A stretch of DNA of 64,000 nt from an uncultured Clostridia bacterium (GCA_947624445.1 CANQKF010000002.1:62001-126000), one strand, 5' to 3'; counted from the first letter of the stretch, positions 9,959 to 17,733 are shown. Numbers and translations: made by a program. The notes: generated by a model from the sequence alone, not told the origin.

Positions 9959-10270
9959 GTGGACGTACAGTTAAAAAAGGGATTGCTCGATGTGTGCGTG
10001 CTGGCGCTCCTTGCACGGGGGGATTCTTACGGCTACCAGCTCATCGCGGAGCTTTCGGCGGTCGTGGAGATCTCCGAATCCACCCTCTATCCCATTTTGA
10101 AGCGCTTGGAAGCGGGCGGGCAGGTCACGACGTACACCCGCGAACACGGGGGGCGGCTTCGGCGGTACTACCGTATCACGGCGGGCGGCAAGGCGCGCCT
10201 TGCGCAATTCGAGGCGGAGTGGGAGGAGATGGAAAAAATCCACACATTCATCGCAGGAGGAAAAAAATGA
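9959..10270 (+). CDS. PadR-family transcriptional regulator
   Basis: This is a 103-residue winged-helix regulator of the short PadR type. It starts KKGLLDVCVLALLARGDSYGY, has SESTLYPILKRLE in the recognition region and GGRLRRYYRIT in the wing. Members are usually homodimeric repressors that respond to small molecules or envelope stress. It starts with GTG behind a strong ribosome-binding site. The stop overlaps the ATG of the next gene (ATGA), so the two are translationally coupled. A PadR regulator paired with a DUF1700/adhesin-type membrane protein is a recurrent Bacillota module. Confidence 0.93.
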   Translation: MDVQLKKGLLDVCVLALLARGDSYGYQLIAELSAVVEISESTLYPILKRLEAGGQVTTYTREHGGRLRRYYRITAGGKARLAQFEAEWEEMEKIHTFIAGGKK

Positions 10271-11760
10271 CGAAGCGGAAATATTTGAAAAAGCTCGCAA
10301 AGGCGCTGAAGGGTGTACCCGCGCGGGAGCGGGACGATCTCGTCGCCTATTACGATGAATTCATCGAGAACGCTTTAGAGGGCGGGAAATCCGCGCAAGA
10401 AGTCTTTTCCGACCTCGAACCCCCCGAAACCGTCGCGGAAACTTACCTCCGCGAACGCGCCGCAGCGGGGTCAAAAGACGAAAGGGGGGATCGTTCCCGA
10501 AAGAGCCCCTTCACATTGGTGCGCGCGATAGGTGGATTTTTCGCCGTCATTGCAACCATCGTCCTCGCCGCGCTCATCCTCTCGTTTGCGGCCGCAGGGG
10601 TCTCGCTCACGGTCGCGGGCGTCTACACCCTCGTCGTCTCCTTCGGCCTCCTTTTCGCGGGGCACGCGGCGCTCTTCTTCGCGCAGTGGGGAATGGCTTT
10701 CGCCATGTTCGCGCTGGCCATGCTCGCGGAAGTCCTGACGGTCGCCCTTGCGACGGCGCTTTTGGGCATGTGGAAGCTCGTTACGGGCCATCCTATCGGC
10801 AAAAAACCCGGAAAGAAGGTCATGCGGCGCGCCCTTATCGTCGGTTGCGCAGTGCTCTTCGGGGCAGGGCTCATGTTTACGGCGTCCTATGCGGGCCTCG
10901 GATTCGATTACAAAAACCTTGCCGTCACGGAGGATCTCGTCGTCCATGAAGAGGAACTCGCCGTCGCCGAAGCGTTCGCTTTGGAGGGAGACAACGTTTC
11001 CCTCACCGTCAAGCGGTCGGAGAGCGAGACGTGCAAGCTCGTCTACCGCGACTTCCCCGAAGCCCCCAAGCGGTTTGCCTTTGCCGACGGGAAGGCGATC
11101 CTTCATTGCGGGAGCGGGGCGCTCTCTGTCCTGGGCGCTCCGATGGAACTCCAATGGCACCGCGGGCTGCTCATCGGCGTCGCCGCGGGGGATCTGCAAC
11201 GGGCGGAGCTCTATCTCCCCGCTTCCTTTCTCGGCGATCTCGATGTGCAAGTGGAGAACGGTGCGATTTCCATTGCAGATATGGTATGCTCCGATTTGGT
11301 CGTGGCGACAAACAACGGCGCCATCGATCTTCGCAATACCACGGCGGAAACGATTACGGCAGGGACGAAAAACGGAACGGTCTCCATCGCAGACGCGGCA
11401 TGCTCCGATCTCATCGCAGTGACAAAAAACGGCGCGGTCGATCTTCGCAATGTCACGGCGGAAACGGTCACGGCGGAGACGAAAAACGGCGCTGTATCTC
11501 TAAACGATGTCGCCTGCACGCGCGTACTCGCGACCGCGAGCACGGGGGCCATCAACCTTTCGGGCCTTCGCGCCGACTTCATCTTCTTACACACGAGCAC
11601 GGGGGCTGTAAAGGGGACGATTGCAGGAAACGAAGCCGACTACGCCGTCGAGGCGAAGGTGAGCACGGGCAGTTGCAACCTGCAAAACAGGCAGGTCGGC
11701 GAAAAGCGGCTCGAAGTCCGCGTCTCCACAGGATCGATCAAAATTTTCTTTGCTTCGTAA
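10267..11760 (+). CDS. DUF1700 / DUF4097-like membrane protein with 38-residue repeats
   Basis: The N-terminal about 65 residues resemble DUF1700 (KRKYLKKLAKALK, then LVAYYDEFIENAL). Next come five or so hydrophobic segments (about 80-210). The extracytoplasmic C-terminus is a beta-rich DUF4097-like domain built from NG and TG turn repeats. Within it a 38-residue (114-bp) unit starting CSDL repeats at 11287, 11401 and, degenerately, 11515. The 497-residue protein probably forms a surface beta-helix or adhesin-like shaft tethered to the membrane. It is co-transcribed with the PadR gene, whose target it probably is. Function is unknown; envelope-stress sensing is a guess from the family. Confidence 0.8.
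   Translation: MTKRKYLKKLAKALKGVPARERDDLVAYYDEFIENALEGGKSAQEVFSDLEPPETVAETYLRERAAAGSKDERGDRSRKSPFTLVRAIGGFFAVIATIVLAALILSFAAAGVSLTVAGVYTLVVSFGLLFAGHAALFFAQWGMAFAMFALAMLAEVLTVALATALLGMWKLVTGHPIGKKPGKKVMRRALIVGCAVLFGAGLMFTASYAGLGFDYKNLAVTEDLVVHEEELAVAEAFALEGDNVSLTVKRSESETCKLVYRDFPEAPKRFAFADGKAILHCGSGALSVLGAPMELQWHRGLLIGVAAGDLQRAELYLPASFLGDLDVQVENGAISIADMVCSDLVVATNNGAIDLRNTTAETITAGTKNGTVSIADAACSDLIAVTKNGAVDLRNVTAETVTAETKNGAVSLNDVACTRVLATASTGAINLSGLRADFIFLHTSTGAVKGTIAGNEADYAVEAKVSTGSCNLQNRQVGEKRLEVRVSTGSIKIFFAS
11287..11628 (+). repeat. Three 114-bp in-frame repeats
   Basis: Exact 114-bp period, seen from TGC codons at 11287, 11401 and 11515. The first two units are nearly identical in sequence and the third has diverged. 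Each unit encodes two beta-turn motifs (NGAIDL or NGAVDL, then KNGTVS or KNGAVS). Confidence 0.85.
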
Positions 11761-11765
11761 GATTT

Positions 11766-11787
11766 GCAGCCCCCGTTGCGGGGCTGC
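11766..11787 (+). terminator. Hairpin after the DUF4097-like gene, weak terminator
   Basis: GCAGCCCC pairs with GGGGCTGC (8 bp) just after the stop codon. No T run follows, so termination would be inefficient or factor-assisted. Confidence 0.4.
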
Positions 11788-11828
11788 ACGCATAGAGCGC
11801 GCTTTTTTCGGAAAAATCAGCGGAGCGC

Positions 11829-11857
11829 TTGCATTTCCCCGCGATCTGTGGTATACT
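11829..11857 (+). promoter_or_regulatory. Promoter of the structured leader RNA
   Basis: TTGCAT (11829-11834) and TATACT (11852-11857) with a 17-bp spacer and TGTGG just before the -10. Transcription is predicted to begin near 11863-11865, at the left arm of the leader's long inverted repeat. Confidence 0.75.
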
Positions 11858-11862
11858 ACGAT

Positions 11863-12016
11863 TGCGCCACAATAGAATAATTTTTTACCAAAGGGTTACA
11901 ATGGCATTGTTGTATCCTTTTTTCCTTTGGTAAACAATCGGAAAACTATTGTGGCGCAAACACAGACGGGATACTCTCTGCGGGCGTCCCGTTTGGGCGC
12001 CCTTATTTTTTATTTT
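11863..12016 (+). ncRNA. Highly structured leader RNA with terminator, candidate cis-regulator
   Basis: The predicted transcript begins in a perfect 14-bp inverted repeat (11862-11875 with 11946-11959). This encloses a perfect 11-bp inverted repeat (11884-11894 with 11924-11934), which encloses a small ACAAT/ATTGT hairpin (11898-11910). A terminator follows: GGGCG-T-CCC pairs with GGG-CGCCC (11982-12002) and runs into TTATTTTTTATTTT. Upstream, AGACGGGA (11964-11971) can pair with TCCCGTTT (11987-11994), which would destroy the terminator. A ribosome-binding site and ATG follow at once. It could act as an attenuator for the lipoprotein gene or be released as a small RNA of about 150 nt. I do not recognise the family. 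Confidence 0.65.
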
Positions 12017-12029
12017 ACGGAGGTACAAC

Positions 12030-12695
12030 ATGAAACAAAGAATTCTCACCTTTTTTCTCGCAGCAGTGCTTGCCGTCGGCGCGGCATCCGTACTGTCTGC
12101 CTGCGGACCCACGGACGGGCTGAACTACCTGTCTATTAAAGAGGGTGGCGAAACGGTGGCGTATGAAGTGCAGTATTTGCACAGCGCCAAAGAGGACGCA
12201 AGCATCACTGAAGTAGAGATCGCCGCCGAGGTCAACGGTAAGCCGGTCGTGAGGATCTGTTCCGAGGGATTCAGGGATGCGAAATATCTCACGAAGATCG
12301 TCATCCCCGATTCGGTTACCGAAATCGGGAAAGGCGCCTTCCTCAACTGCACGGCGCTTGTGATGGTCAACATCCCCCAAGGCGTCGAGGATATCAATGA
12401 GTCGACGTTCTATAATTGCCCTTCGCTCAAGACGATCTCCATTCCCGCCACGGTAAAGACCATCGGCTATGACGCATTTTGGGGATGCACATCTTTGACC
12501 GCCATCTCCTTCCCCGCATCGCTGACGTGGATCGGCGCAGGGGCCTTCGAGGGCTGCTCCGCGCTCACGAGCGTGAAGTTTGCGAACACGGGGTGGACGT
12601 ATAAGGACGAGGACAAGGAGACGCAATACGTTCCGGCGGATGCGGCCGAATTCCTGCGCGAGGGGAAGTATTCCTGCTCCTGCTCGCAAGAGTAA
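12030..12695 (+). CDS. BspA-type leucine-rich repeat lipoprotein
   Basis: This predicted surface lipoprotein has 221 residues, a signal peptide of about 25 residues and a lipobox (SVLSAC). At least four BspA-like (LRR_5) repeats follow, seen as ITEVEIAAEV, LTKIVIPDSVTEIGKGAF, LVMVNIPQGVEDI, LKTISIPATVKTIGYDAF and LTAISFPASLTWIGAGAF. Such repeats form curved solenoids used in adhesion or protein binding. The C-terminus ends in a short Cys-rich tail (SCSCSQ). ACGGAGG precedes the ATG. The gene sits directly behind the structured leader RNA, so its expression is probably conditional. Confidence 0.85.
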   Translation: MKQRILTFFLAAVLAVGAASVLSACGPTDGLNYLSIKEGGETVAYEVQYLHSAKEDASITEVEIAAEVNGKPVVRICSEGFRDAKYLTKIVIPDSVTEIGKGAFLNCTALVMVNIPQGVEDINESTFYNCPSLKTISIPATVKTIGYDAFWGCTSLTAISFPASLTWIGAGAFEGCSALTSVKFANTGWTYKDEDKETQYVPADAAEFLREGKYSCSCSQE

Positions 12696-12753
12696 AACAG
12701 GGACATCCTGTCCGCACGAACATGAAAAGCGCGAATGCCCGCGCGAGAGAGCG

Positions 12754-12787
12754 GGGCGCGGCAGACCGTTGTCTGCCGCGCCCTTTT
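12754..12787 (+). terminator. Intrinsic terminator after the LRR lipoprotein
   Basis: A perfect 13-bp stem (GGGCGCGGCAGAC with GTCTGCCGCGCCC) around a 4-nt loop, followed by TTTT. Confidence 0.9.
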
Positions 12788-12816
12788 CAAATCACGTTCC
12801 CATCAAAAAAATTTTA

Positions 12817-12832
12817 GTTAGCAGTTGCGAAC
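12817..12832. promoter_or_regulatory. Upstream copy of the feo palindrome (one mismatch)
   Basis: GTTAGCA-GT-TGCGAAC has the same 7-2-7 layout as the two perfect copies downstream, with one mismatched pair. It lies 28 bp upstream of the -35 box. Confidence 0.6.
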
Positions 12833-12859
12833 TTTTTTGGAAAAAGTGCCGAAAATCAG

Positions 12860-12888
12860 TTGACAAAGCAAAAGAAAGATGATAGAAT
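12860..12888 (+). promoter_or_regulatory. feo operon promoter
   Basis: TTGACA (12860-12865) and TAGAAT (12883-12888) with a 17-bp spacer. The first perfect palindrome lies at about +2 to +17, a position suited to repression. Confidence 0.85.
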
Positions 12889-12895
12889 GAACGCA

Positions 12896-12911
12896 GTTCG
12901 CAAATGCGAAC
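12896..12911. promoter_or_regulatory. feo operator, copy 1
   Basis: The 16-bp palindrome GTTCGCA-AA-TGCGAAC is perfect. It starts 8 bp after the -10 box, at the transcription start. A metal-responsive repressor of the Fur or DtxR superfamilies is the likely binder, inferred only from the genes controlled. Confidence 0.7.
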
Positions 12912-12915
12912 CACA

Positions 12916-12940
12916 CTTCCGCAGTCGGCGGAAGATTTTT
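12916..12940 (+). terminator. Hairpin with T run inside the feo leader
   Basis: CTTCCGC pairs with GCGGAAG around a 5-nt loop, followed by ATTTTT. It lies between the two perfect palindromes and upstream of feoA, so it could be an attenuator. Confidence 0.5.
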
Positions 12941-12950
12941 CGGAGAAAGA

Positions 12951-12966
12951 GTTCGCAAATGCGAAC
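12951..12966. promoter_or_regulatory. feo operator, copy 2
   Basis: A second perfect copy of GTTCGCA-AA-TGCGAAC, 55 bp after copy 1 and 13 bp before the first feoA start codon. Confidence 0.7.
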
Positions 12967-12979
12967 CAAGGAGATCGCA

Positions 12980-13192
12980 ATGCCATTGTTACTTGCGCCC
13001 ATCGGGCAGGAAGTCAAGATTGTCAGGATCGCCCTCGACGACAAGACGAAGAAGCACCTCGAAAACCTCGGGGTCCTCGTCGAGGGGAAGATCACCGTGC
13101 TTTCCGCGAGCGGCGGGAGCACCGTCTGCCGCGTGAAGGAGGGCCGTCTCGCCCTCGACCGCAATGTGGCTTCCCGCATCTATGTGGCGTAA
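12980..13192 (+). CDS. FeoA-domain protein, first copy
   Basis: This 70-residue cytoplasmic protein has the SH3-like FeoA fold: VKIVRIALDDKTKKHLENLG, then the region SASGGSTVCRVKEGRLALDRNVASRIYV. FeoA proteins assist FeoB-dependent ferrous iron uptake. I chose ATG 12980, behind AAGGAG. It is 21 bp upstream of a second feoA. This copy retains the R-x-ALD-x3-A-x-RIYV ending of FeoA domains. Confidence 0.88.
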   Translation: MPLLLAPIGQEVKIVRIALDDKTKKHLENLGVLVEGKITVLSASGGSTVCRVKEGRLALDRNVASRIYVA

Positions 13193-13213
13193 AATCTCTT
13201 TGGAGGAAAGGAT

Positions 13214-13447
13214 ATGACAAAGCAACTCAACGAGTTTGCCGTCGGCGAGAAGGGCGTCGTGAAGTCCGTCTCGGGCGAGGGCAGGCTCAGAAGAAGGCTG
13301 TTCGACATGGGGGTCACCCCGGGTGCGGAAGTCCTTCTGCGCAAAAAAGCGCCCCTCGGCGATCCTATCGAGATCACGATCCGCGGCTACGAACTCACCC
13401 TGCGCAAGACGGAGGCCGAGCTCGTCGCGATGGAGGTGAAACAATGA
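13214..13447 (+). CDS. feoA: Ferrous iron transport protein A, second copy
   Basis: This 77-residue FeoA has the canonical start LNEFAVGEKGVVKSV, then RLRRRLFDMGVTPGAEV and LGDPIEITIRGYELTLRKTEAE. It is the more typical of the two FeoA copies. Its stop overlaps the feoB start (ATGATG), implying translational coupling. Tandem feoA genes before feoB are frequent in Clostridia. Confidence 0.93.
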   Translation: MTKQLNEFAVGEKGVVKSVSGEGRLRRRLFDMGVTPGAEVLLRKKAPLGDPIEITIRGYELTLRKTEAELVAMEVKQ

Positions 13448-15810
13448 TGAAGTTCGCCTTGGCGGGAAACCCCAACTGCGGCAAGACCACGCTCTTCAAC
13501 CTCCTCACGGGCTCGACGGCGTACGTCGGCAACTGGCCCGGGGTCACGGTGGATAAGCGCGAGGGGACGTATAAGCGGGGGGAGGAACCTGTGAAGATCG
13601 TCGATCTTCCGGGCATCTATTCGCTCTCGCCCTACACGCCCGAGGAGGTCATCTCCCGCAACTTTATCCTCGATGAAAAGCCCGAGTGCGTCATCAACAT
13701 CGTCGACGCGACAAACCTCGAGCGCAATCTCTATCTCACGACGCAGCTCATGGAGATCGACGTGCCCGTCGTGATCGCCCTCAACATGATGGACGCCGTC
13801 GAGCGCAGCGGCGATGAGATCGACGCAAAAGAGCTCGAAAAAAAGATAGGGCTCCCCGTCGTTTCCATCTCCGCGCTCAAGGGCGAGGGCATCAAAGAGC
13901 TCATGGACCGCGCGATCTCCGTCGCCAAAAAGTCCCGCGCGGGGGAGACGGTGCTCCACGATTCGCCCCTTGCGCACCTCGTGCGCGACGTCAACATCGC
14001 CCTCAAGGGGGCGAAGGTCGAGGCGCCGCTCTTTCACGCGGTGAAGCTCGTCGAAATGGACGAGATCGAGGTGAAGATGCACCCCGAACTCGTGGGCATG
14101 GTGGAGGAATTCAAGGCGACCTTTGCCGACGATACCTTCGGCAACGACCTCGAGGCCGTCGTCGCGGACGCGCGCTACAAGTACATCGCCGCCAACTATT
14201 CCACGGCATACCGCAAGAAACACAGGGGGGAGAAGCTCACGAAGAGCGACAAGGCGGATAAGATCCTCACGAATAAATGGCTGGGGATCCCCATCTTCCT
14301 CGTCATTCTCTTCGCCATCTTCCACCTCACCTTCTCGGAGGACCTCTTCTTTATCAACGGCTGGGCGTCTCTCGGTGGGAAACCGCTTCCCACCCTCGGA
14401 GACCTCGGCTACGACACGGGCAACCCGGGCGTGACGCTCCTCGCCTGCTTCTACGACGGCGCCGTGTTCTCCCCGGGGGTCATCCTCACCAAGCTCTGGA
14501 CGTGGCTCCTCGATTGGGTGGGCGTGCTGCTCGGGCTCATCACGGGGCATGCGCCGCTGTGGGTGGGCAGTTTCGTCGGCGACGGCATCTGGGGCGGCCT
14601 CTCCGCCGTGCTCGGCTTCCTGCCGCAGATCTTGACGCTCTTCCTCTTCTTCTCCATTTTGGAGGACTCGGGCTACATGGCGCGCGTCGCCTTCATCATG
14701 GACCGCATCTTCCGCAAATTCGGGCTCTCGGGCAGGGCGTTCATGCCCATGATCATGGGCTTCGGATGCTCGCTTCCTGCCATGATCAATACCCGCACAC
14801 TCGCGGACGACAAGGAACGCACGGCGACCATCCGTGTCATCCCGATGTTCTCCTGCGGCGCGAAGCTGCCCATTCTCACCGCGATCGCGGGGGGCATAGT
14901 GCAATCTTTCGGGGTAGGCAACGCCGATCTCATCACCTACGGCATGTATCTCATCGGCATCGTGACGGCGATCGTCTGCGTCATTCTCATGCGCAACACG
15001 TCGATGCGCGGGGATGTGCCGCCCTTCATCATGGAGCTTCCCGCCTACCATGCCCCGCTCTTCAAGGGGCTGATGATCCACCTGTGGGATAAGACAAAGC
15101 ACTTCGTGAAGAAGGCGTTCACGATCATCTTCGCCTCGACGATCGTCATCTGGTTCCTCTCTAACTTCTCGTGGAATTGGCACTTCCTGCCCGAGGAAAT
15201 CGAATACGAAGGGGAGACCATTCTCGCCAATCTCCATGCGGACCAAAGCATTCTCGGCTCGATCGGCATGCTCATCCAGCCGCTCTTCACGCCGCTCGGC
15301 TTCGGCGCGCAACTCGCCTCTTTCGGCTGGGTCTTTGCCGTCGCCGCCATCACGGGGCTCGTCGCCAAGGAGAACGTCATCGCGACCTTCGGCACCCTCG
15401 CGGCCTGCGTGGCGGGGCAGTACATCGCGACGGAGGAGGGCGTGCTCGAAGCCGTCACGATGATCGAAGCCACGGGCATCTCCATCCCCGCGCTCATCGC
15501 CTTCATCGCCTTCAACATGACGACCATTCCCTGCTTCGCGGCATGCGCCACGGCGCGGGCGGAGCTCCCCGAAGGCAAGTTCAAGTGGACGCTTCTCTTC
15601 TGGATCGCAACGTCTTATTTCGTCGGCACGGCGATCTATCTCATCGGCAGCTGGTGGTGGACGGTATTCATCTTCGCGGCAGTCGTGGCGGCGGCGATCC
15701 TCGGGATCGTCCTCTGGAACAAGCGGCACCCCATCGCGAGTGAAGGGGCCGCGTCCGAAACTTCGGCGCAGCAAGAGGCCGCGGCCGCGCAGAGCGAGGC
15801 GAAGCCATGA
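13444..15810 (+). CDS. feoB: Ferrous iron transporter FeoB
   Basis: FeoB imports Fe(II) across the cytoplasmic membrane under anoxic conditions. The cytoplasmic GTPase domain shows G1 GNPNCGKTT at residue 8, G2 in WPGVTVDK, G3 DLPGIYSL and G4 NMMD. The membrane domain follows from about residue 280, with Gate motifs GFGCSLPAMINTRTL and PMFSCGAKLPI. Its 788 residues end in an Ala/Glu-rich tail. The ATG overlaps the feoA stop, and its own stop overlaps the start of a small Cys-rich membrane protein. Confidence 0.97.
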   Translation: MMKFALAGNPNCGKTTLFNLLTGSTAYVGNWPGVTVDKREGTYKRGEEPVKIVDLPGIYSLSPYTPEEVISRNFILDEKPECVINIVDATNLERNLYLTTQLMEIDVPVVIALNMMDAVERSGDEIDAKELEKKIGLPVVSISALKGEGIKELMDRAISVAKKSRAGETVLHDSPLAHLVRDVNIALKGAKVEAPLFHAVKLVEMDEIEVKMHPELVGMVEEFKATFADDTFGNDLEAVVADARYKYIAANYSTAYRKKHRGEKLTKSDKADKILTNKWLGIPIFLVILFAIFHLTFSEDLFFINGWASLGGKPLPTLGDLGYDTGNPGVTLLACFYDGAVFSPGVILTKLWTWLLDWVGVLLGLITGHAPLWVGSFVGDGIWGGLSAVLGFLPQILTLFLFFSILEDSGYMARVAFIMDRIFRKFGLSGRAFMPMIMGFGCSLPAMINTRTLADDKERTATIRVIPMFSCGAKLPILTAIAGGIVQSFGVGNADLITYGMYLIGIVTAIVCVILMRNTSMRGDVPPFIMELPAYHAPLFKGLMIHLWDKTKHFVKKAFTIIFASTIVIWFLSNFSWNWHFLPEEIEYEGETILANLHADQSILGSIGMLIQPLFTPLGFGAQLASFGWVFAVAAITGLVAKENVIATFGTLAACVAGQYIATEEGVLEAVTMIEATGISIPALIAFIAFNMTTIPCFAACATARAELPEGKFKWTLLFWIATSYFVGTAIYLIGSWWWTVFIFAAVVAAAILGIVLWNKRHPIASEGAASETSAQQEAAAAQSEAKP

Positions 15811-15977
15811 GCTGGTGGGAGATCCTCATCATCATCGCGGCGGCGGGCTTTGTGGTCGCGGTTGCGGCAATAAGCGTCGTGCGCAGAAAGCAGGGCAAGA
15901 GCTCCTGCGACTGCGGTTGCGCCTCCTGCCCGCATTGCGCGGCCTGCAAACGCCCCCCGAAGGACGCACAGAAATAA
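15807..15977 (+). CDS. FeoB-associated Cys-rich membrane protein
   Basis: This 56-residue protein was found by reading the sequence after feoB. It starts MSWWEILIIIAAAGFVVAV, a single membrane helix, then a basic stretch (RRKQGK) and a cysteine cluster (CDCGCASCPHCAAC). This matches the small FeoB-associated Cys-rich proteins that follow feoB in many Bacillota. It probably binds iron or modulates FeoB; the exact role is unproven. The ATG overlaps the feoB stop (ATGA). Confidence 0.9.
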   Translation: MSWWEILIIIAAAGFVVAVAAISVVRRKQGKSSCDCGCASCPHCAACKRPPKDAQK

Positions 15978-16112
15978 GGACTTGCGCTTGCTGTTTTCGA
16001 GAAAAGCGGGGGGATGTGGTCGATAAAACAGGGAGACGCACATTCCCGCCCCCACGCCCACGCAAGGCAAGATCCTTGAACCGAGCCCATCCTTACGATC
16101 TCCATAAATCTT

Positions 16113-16148
16113 CGAAAGCGCCCTTCCCGTTCGGGAAGGGCGCTTTCG
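16113..16148. terminator. Bidirectional terminator between feo operon and aspA
   Basis: A perfect 17-bp stem, CGAAAGCGCCCTTCCCG with its complement, around a 2-nt loop. A and T flanks on both sides make it usable by both convergent units. Confidence 0.9.
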
Positions 16149-16171
16149 TCACGCGGTCTGGTTTCCGCAGG

Positions 16172-17584
16172 TCATTTGTTTTCGGAATGGGCCATGCGCG
16201 GCTCGGTGAGGAGCAGCGGATCGAGCACTTCGTCGAGCTTCTCGGCGTCCATGAGCCCCTCGCGGAGGACGATCTCCTTGATGGGCTCGCCCGTTTTCAG
16301 GGATTCCTTGGCGATCTCCGCCGCTTTCAGGTAGCCGATGTAGGGGTTGAGCGCCGTCACGATGCCCACGCTGCGCTTGACCCACTCGGCGCACCGCTCG
16401 CGGTTGGCTTCGATGCCCACGATGCAGTTTTCGGAGAGGGTCCGCACCGCCCCCGTGAGCGCGCGGAAGGATTCGAAGAGCTGGTAGAAGATGACGGGCT
16501 CGAAGGCGTTGAGCTCGAGCTGTCCCGCCTCGGCCGCCATGGTGACCGTGACGTCGTGCCCGATGACGAGGAAGGCGGCTTGGTTGACGACCTCGGGGAT
16601 GACGGGGTTGATCTTCCCCGGCATGATGGAGGAGCCGTTCTGCTTGGCGGGCAAAATGATCTCGCCCAGCCCCGTGCGCGGGCCGCTCGACATGAGACGG
16701 AGATCGCTCGACATCTTGGAGAGGTTGACGGCGAGCGCCTTGAGCGTTCCCGAGACGGCGGCGAAGCTGTCGACGTTCTGCGTGCCGTCGAAGAGGTCGT
16801 CGGCGCGCTGCAAGTTCTCGCCCGTGAGCCGCGCGAGCTCCTCGGTGATGTGGGTGAAATAGGCCTCTTTCGCGTTGATCGCGGTGCCGATCGCCGTCGC
16901 GCCGAGGTTGATCGTGCGCATCTCGTCGAGCGACTTCTCGATGCGCGTCTTGGAGCGGGCGATCGCCGTCGCAAAGGCGCGGAACGCCTGTCCGAGCCGC
17001 ATGGGGACGGCGTCCTGCAGCTGGGTGCGGCCCATTTTGAGGATCCCGTCGAATTCCTTCGCCTTCCCGAGGAGGGCGGCGTGCAGCTTTTTGAGTTCGG
17101 AGAGCAGCTCTGCGGCGAGCGTGAGCACGGTGAGCTTGCCCGCGGTGGGGATGACGTCGTTCGTCGACTGCTCCATGTTCACGTCGTCGTTGGGGCTGAT
17201 GACGGTGTAATCGCCCTTCTTGCCGCCCAGCCGCTCGATGGCGATGTTCGCGATGACCTCGTTGACGTTCATGTTCGCCGAAGTCCCCGCGCCGCCCTGC
17301 ACGGCGTCGACGATGAAGTCTCTGCGGTGTTTACCGTGGAGGATCTCATCGCACGCGGCGATGATCGCGTCCGCCTTCTCGCGGGCGAGGATGCCGTAAT
17401 CCTCGTTGACCTTGGCGGCCGCCTTTTTGATGAGGACCACGTTGCGCACGAAGGCGAACGTGAGCTTGTTTCCCGTGATTTCGAAATTTTCCTTGGCCCG
17501 AAGGGTCTGGATGCCGTAGTACGCCCCGCTGTCGATGGAGAGATCGCCCACGGAATCGTGCTCGGTCCGGAATTCCTTTTCCAT
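16172..17584 (-). CDS. aspA: Aspartate ammonia-lyase
   Basis: The enzyme reversibly converts aspartate to fumarate and ammonia, which supports fermentative amino-acid use. Of 470 residues, it shows the fumarase/aspartase signature GSSIMPGKINPV near residue 317, the substrate motifs GTSANMNVNEV and SPNDDVNMEQSTND, and a start EFRTEHDSVGDL typical of aspartases. Class II fumarase is the main alternative, but that start and the residues around the signature fit aspartase better. It is transcribed alone from a promoter with TATAAT. Confidence 0.92.
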   Translation of the reverse strand: MEKEFRTEHDSVGDLSIDSGAYYGIQTLRAKENFEITGNKLTFAFVRNVVLIKKAAAKVNEDYGILAREKADAIIAACDEILHGKHRRDFIVDAVQGGAGTSANMNVNEVIANIAIERLGGKKGDYTVISPNDDVNMEQSTNDVIPTAGKLTVLTLAAELLSELKKLHAALLGKAKEFDGILKMGRTQLQDAVPMRLGQAFRAFATAIARSKTRIEKSLDEMRTINLGATAIGTAINAKEAYFTHITEELARLTGENLQRADDLFDGTQNVDSFAAVSGTLKALAVNLSKMSSDLRLMSSGPRTGLGEIILPAKQNGSSIMPGKINPVIPEVVNQAAFLVIGHDVTVTMAAEAGQLELNAFEPVIFYQLFESFRALTGAVRTLSENCIVGIEANRERCAEWVKRSVGIVTALNPYIGYLKAAEIAKESLKTGEPIKEIVLREGLMDAEKLDEVLDPLLLTEPRMAHSENK

Positions 17585-17619
17585 ATGTCTGTCTCCGCAT
17601 GTGATCGAAATGTGCTCTT

Positions 17620-17648
17620 ATTATACACTTCTCCCGCGCGTTCGTCAA
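17620..17648 (-). promoter_or_regulatory. aspA promoter
   Basis: On the minus strand, TTGACG (17643-17648) and TATAAT (17620-17625) with a 17-bp spacer, 35 bp before the aspA start. Confidence 0.85.
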
Positions 17649-17690
17649 CGTTTTTTGCGCAAATTTCGGGGCGTGAACGTGCGCTTTTCG

Positions 17691-17733
17691 GCGCGCCCGC
17701 CCCGCGCCTTTGGCAAGCGCGGGGCGGGCGCGC
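17691..17733. other. Perfect 17-bp all-G/C hairpin
   Basis: GCGCGCCCGCCCCGCGC (17691-17707) pairs perfectly with 17717-17733 around a 9-nt loop. No T run follows on either strand, so it is not a standard terminator. A TAGAAT hexamer lies just after it, and the palindrome GGCATATGCC at 17748-17757. Its role is unknown; it insulates or regulates the Cys-rich gene at best guess. Confidence 0.7.

Noticed and set aside
9910-10266. A single long frame from 9910 merging with the DUF1700 gene
   Set aside because: It contains the PadR gene in another frame; the real start of the membrane protein is ATG 10267, which overlaps the PadR stop.
11862-11959. The 14-bp inverted repeat as a MITE or insertion sequence
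   Set aside because: No target-site duplication flanks the repeat and its left arm coincides with the predicted transcription start, so a structured RNA is preferred.
13387-15774. A 795-codon minus-strand frame opposite feoB
   Set aside because: Composition-driven shadow of feoB; charged low-complexity translation.
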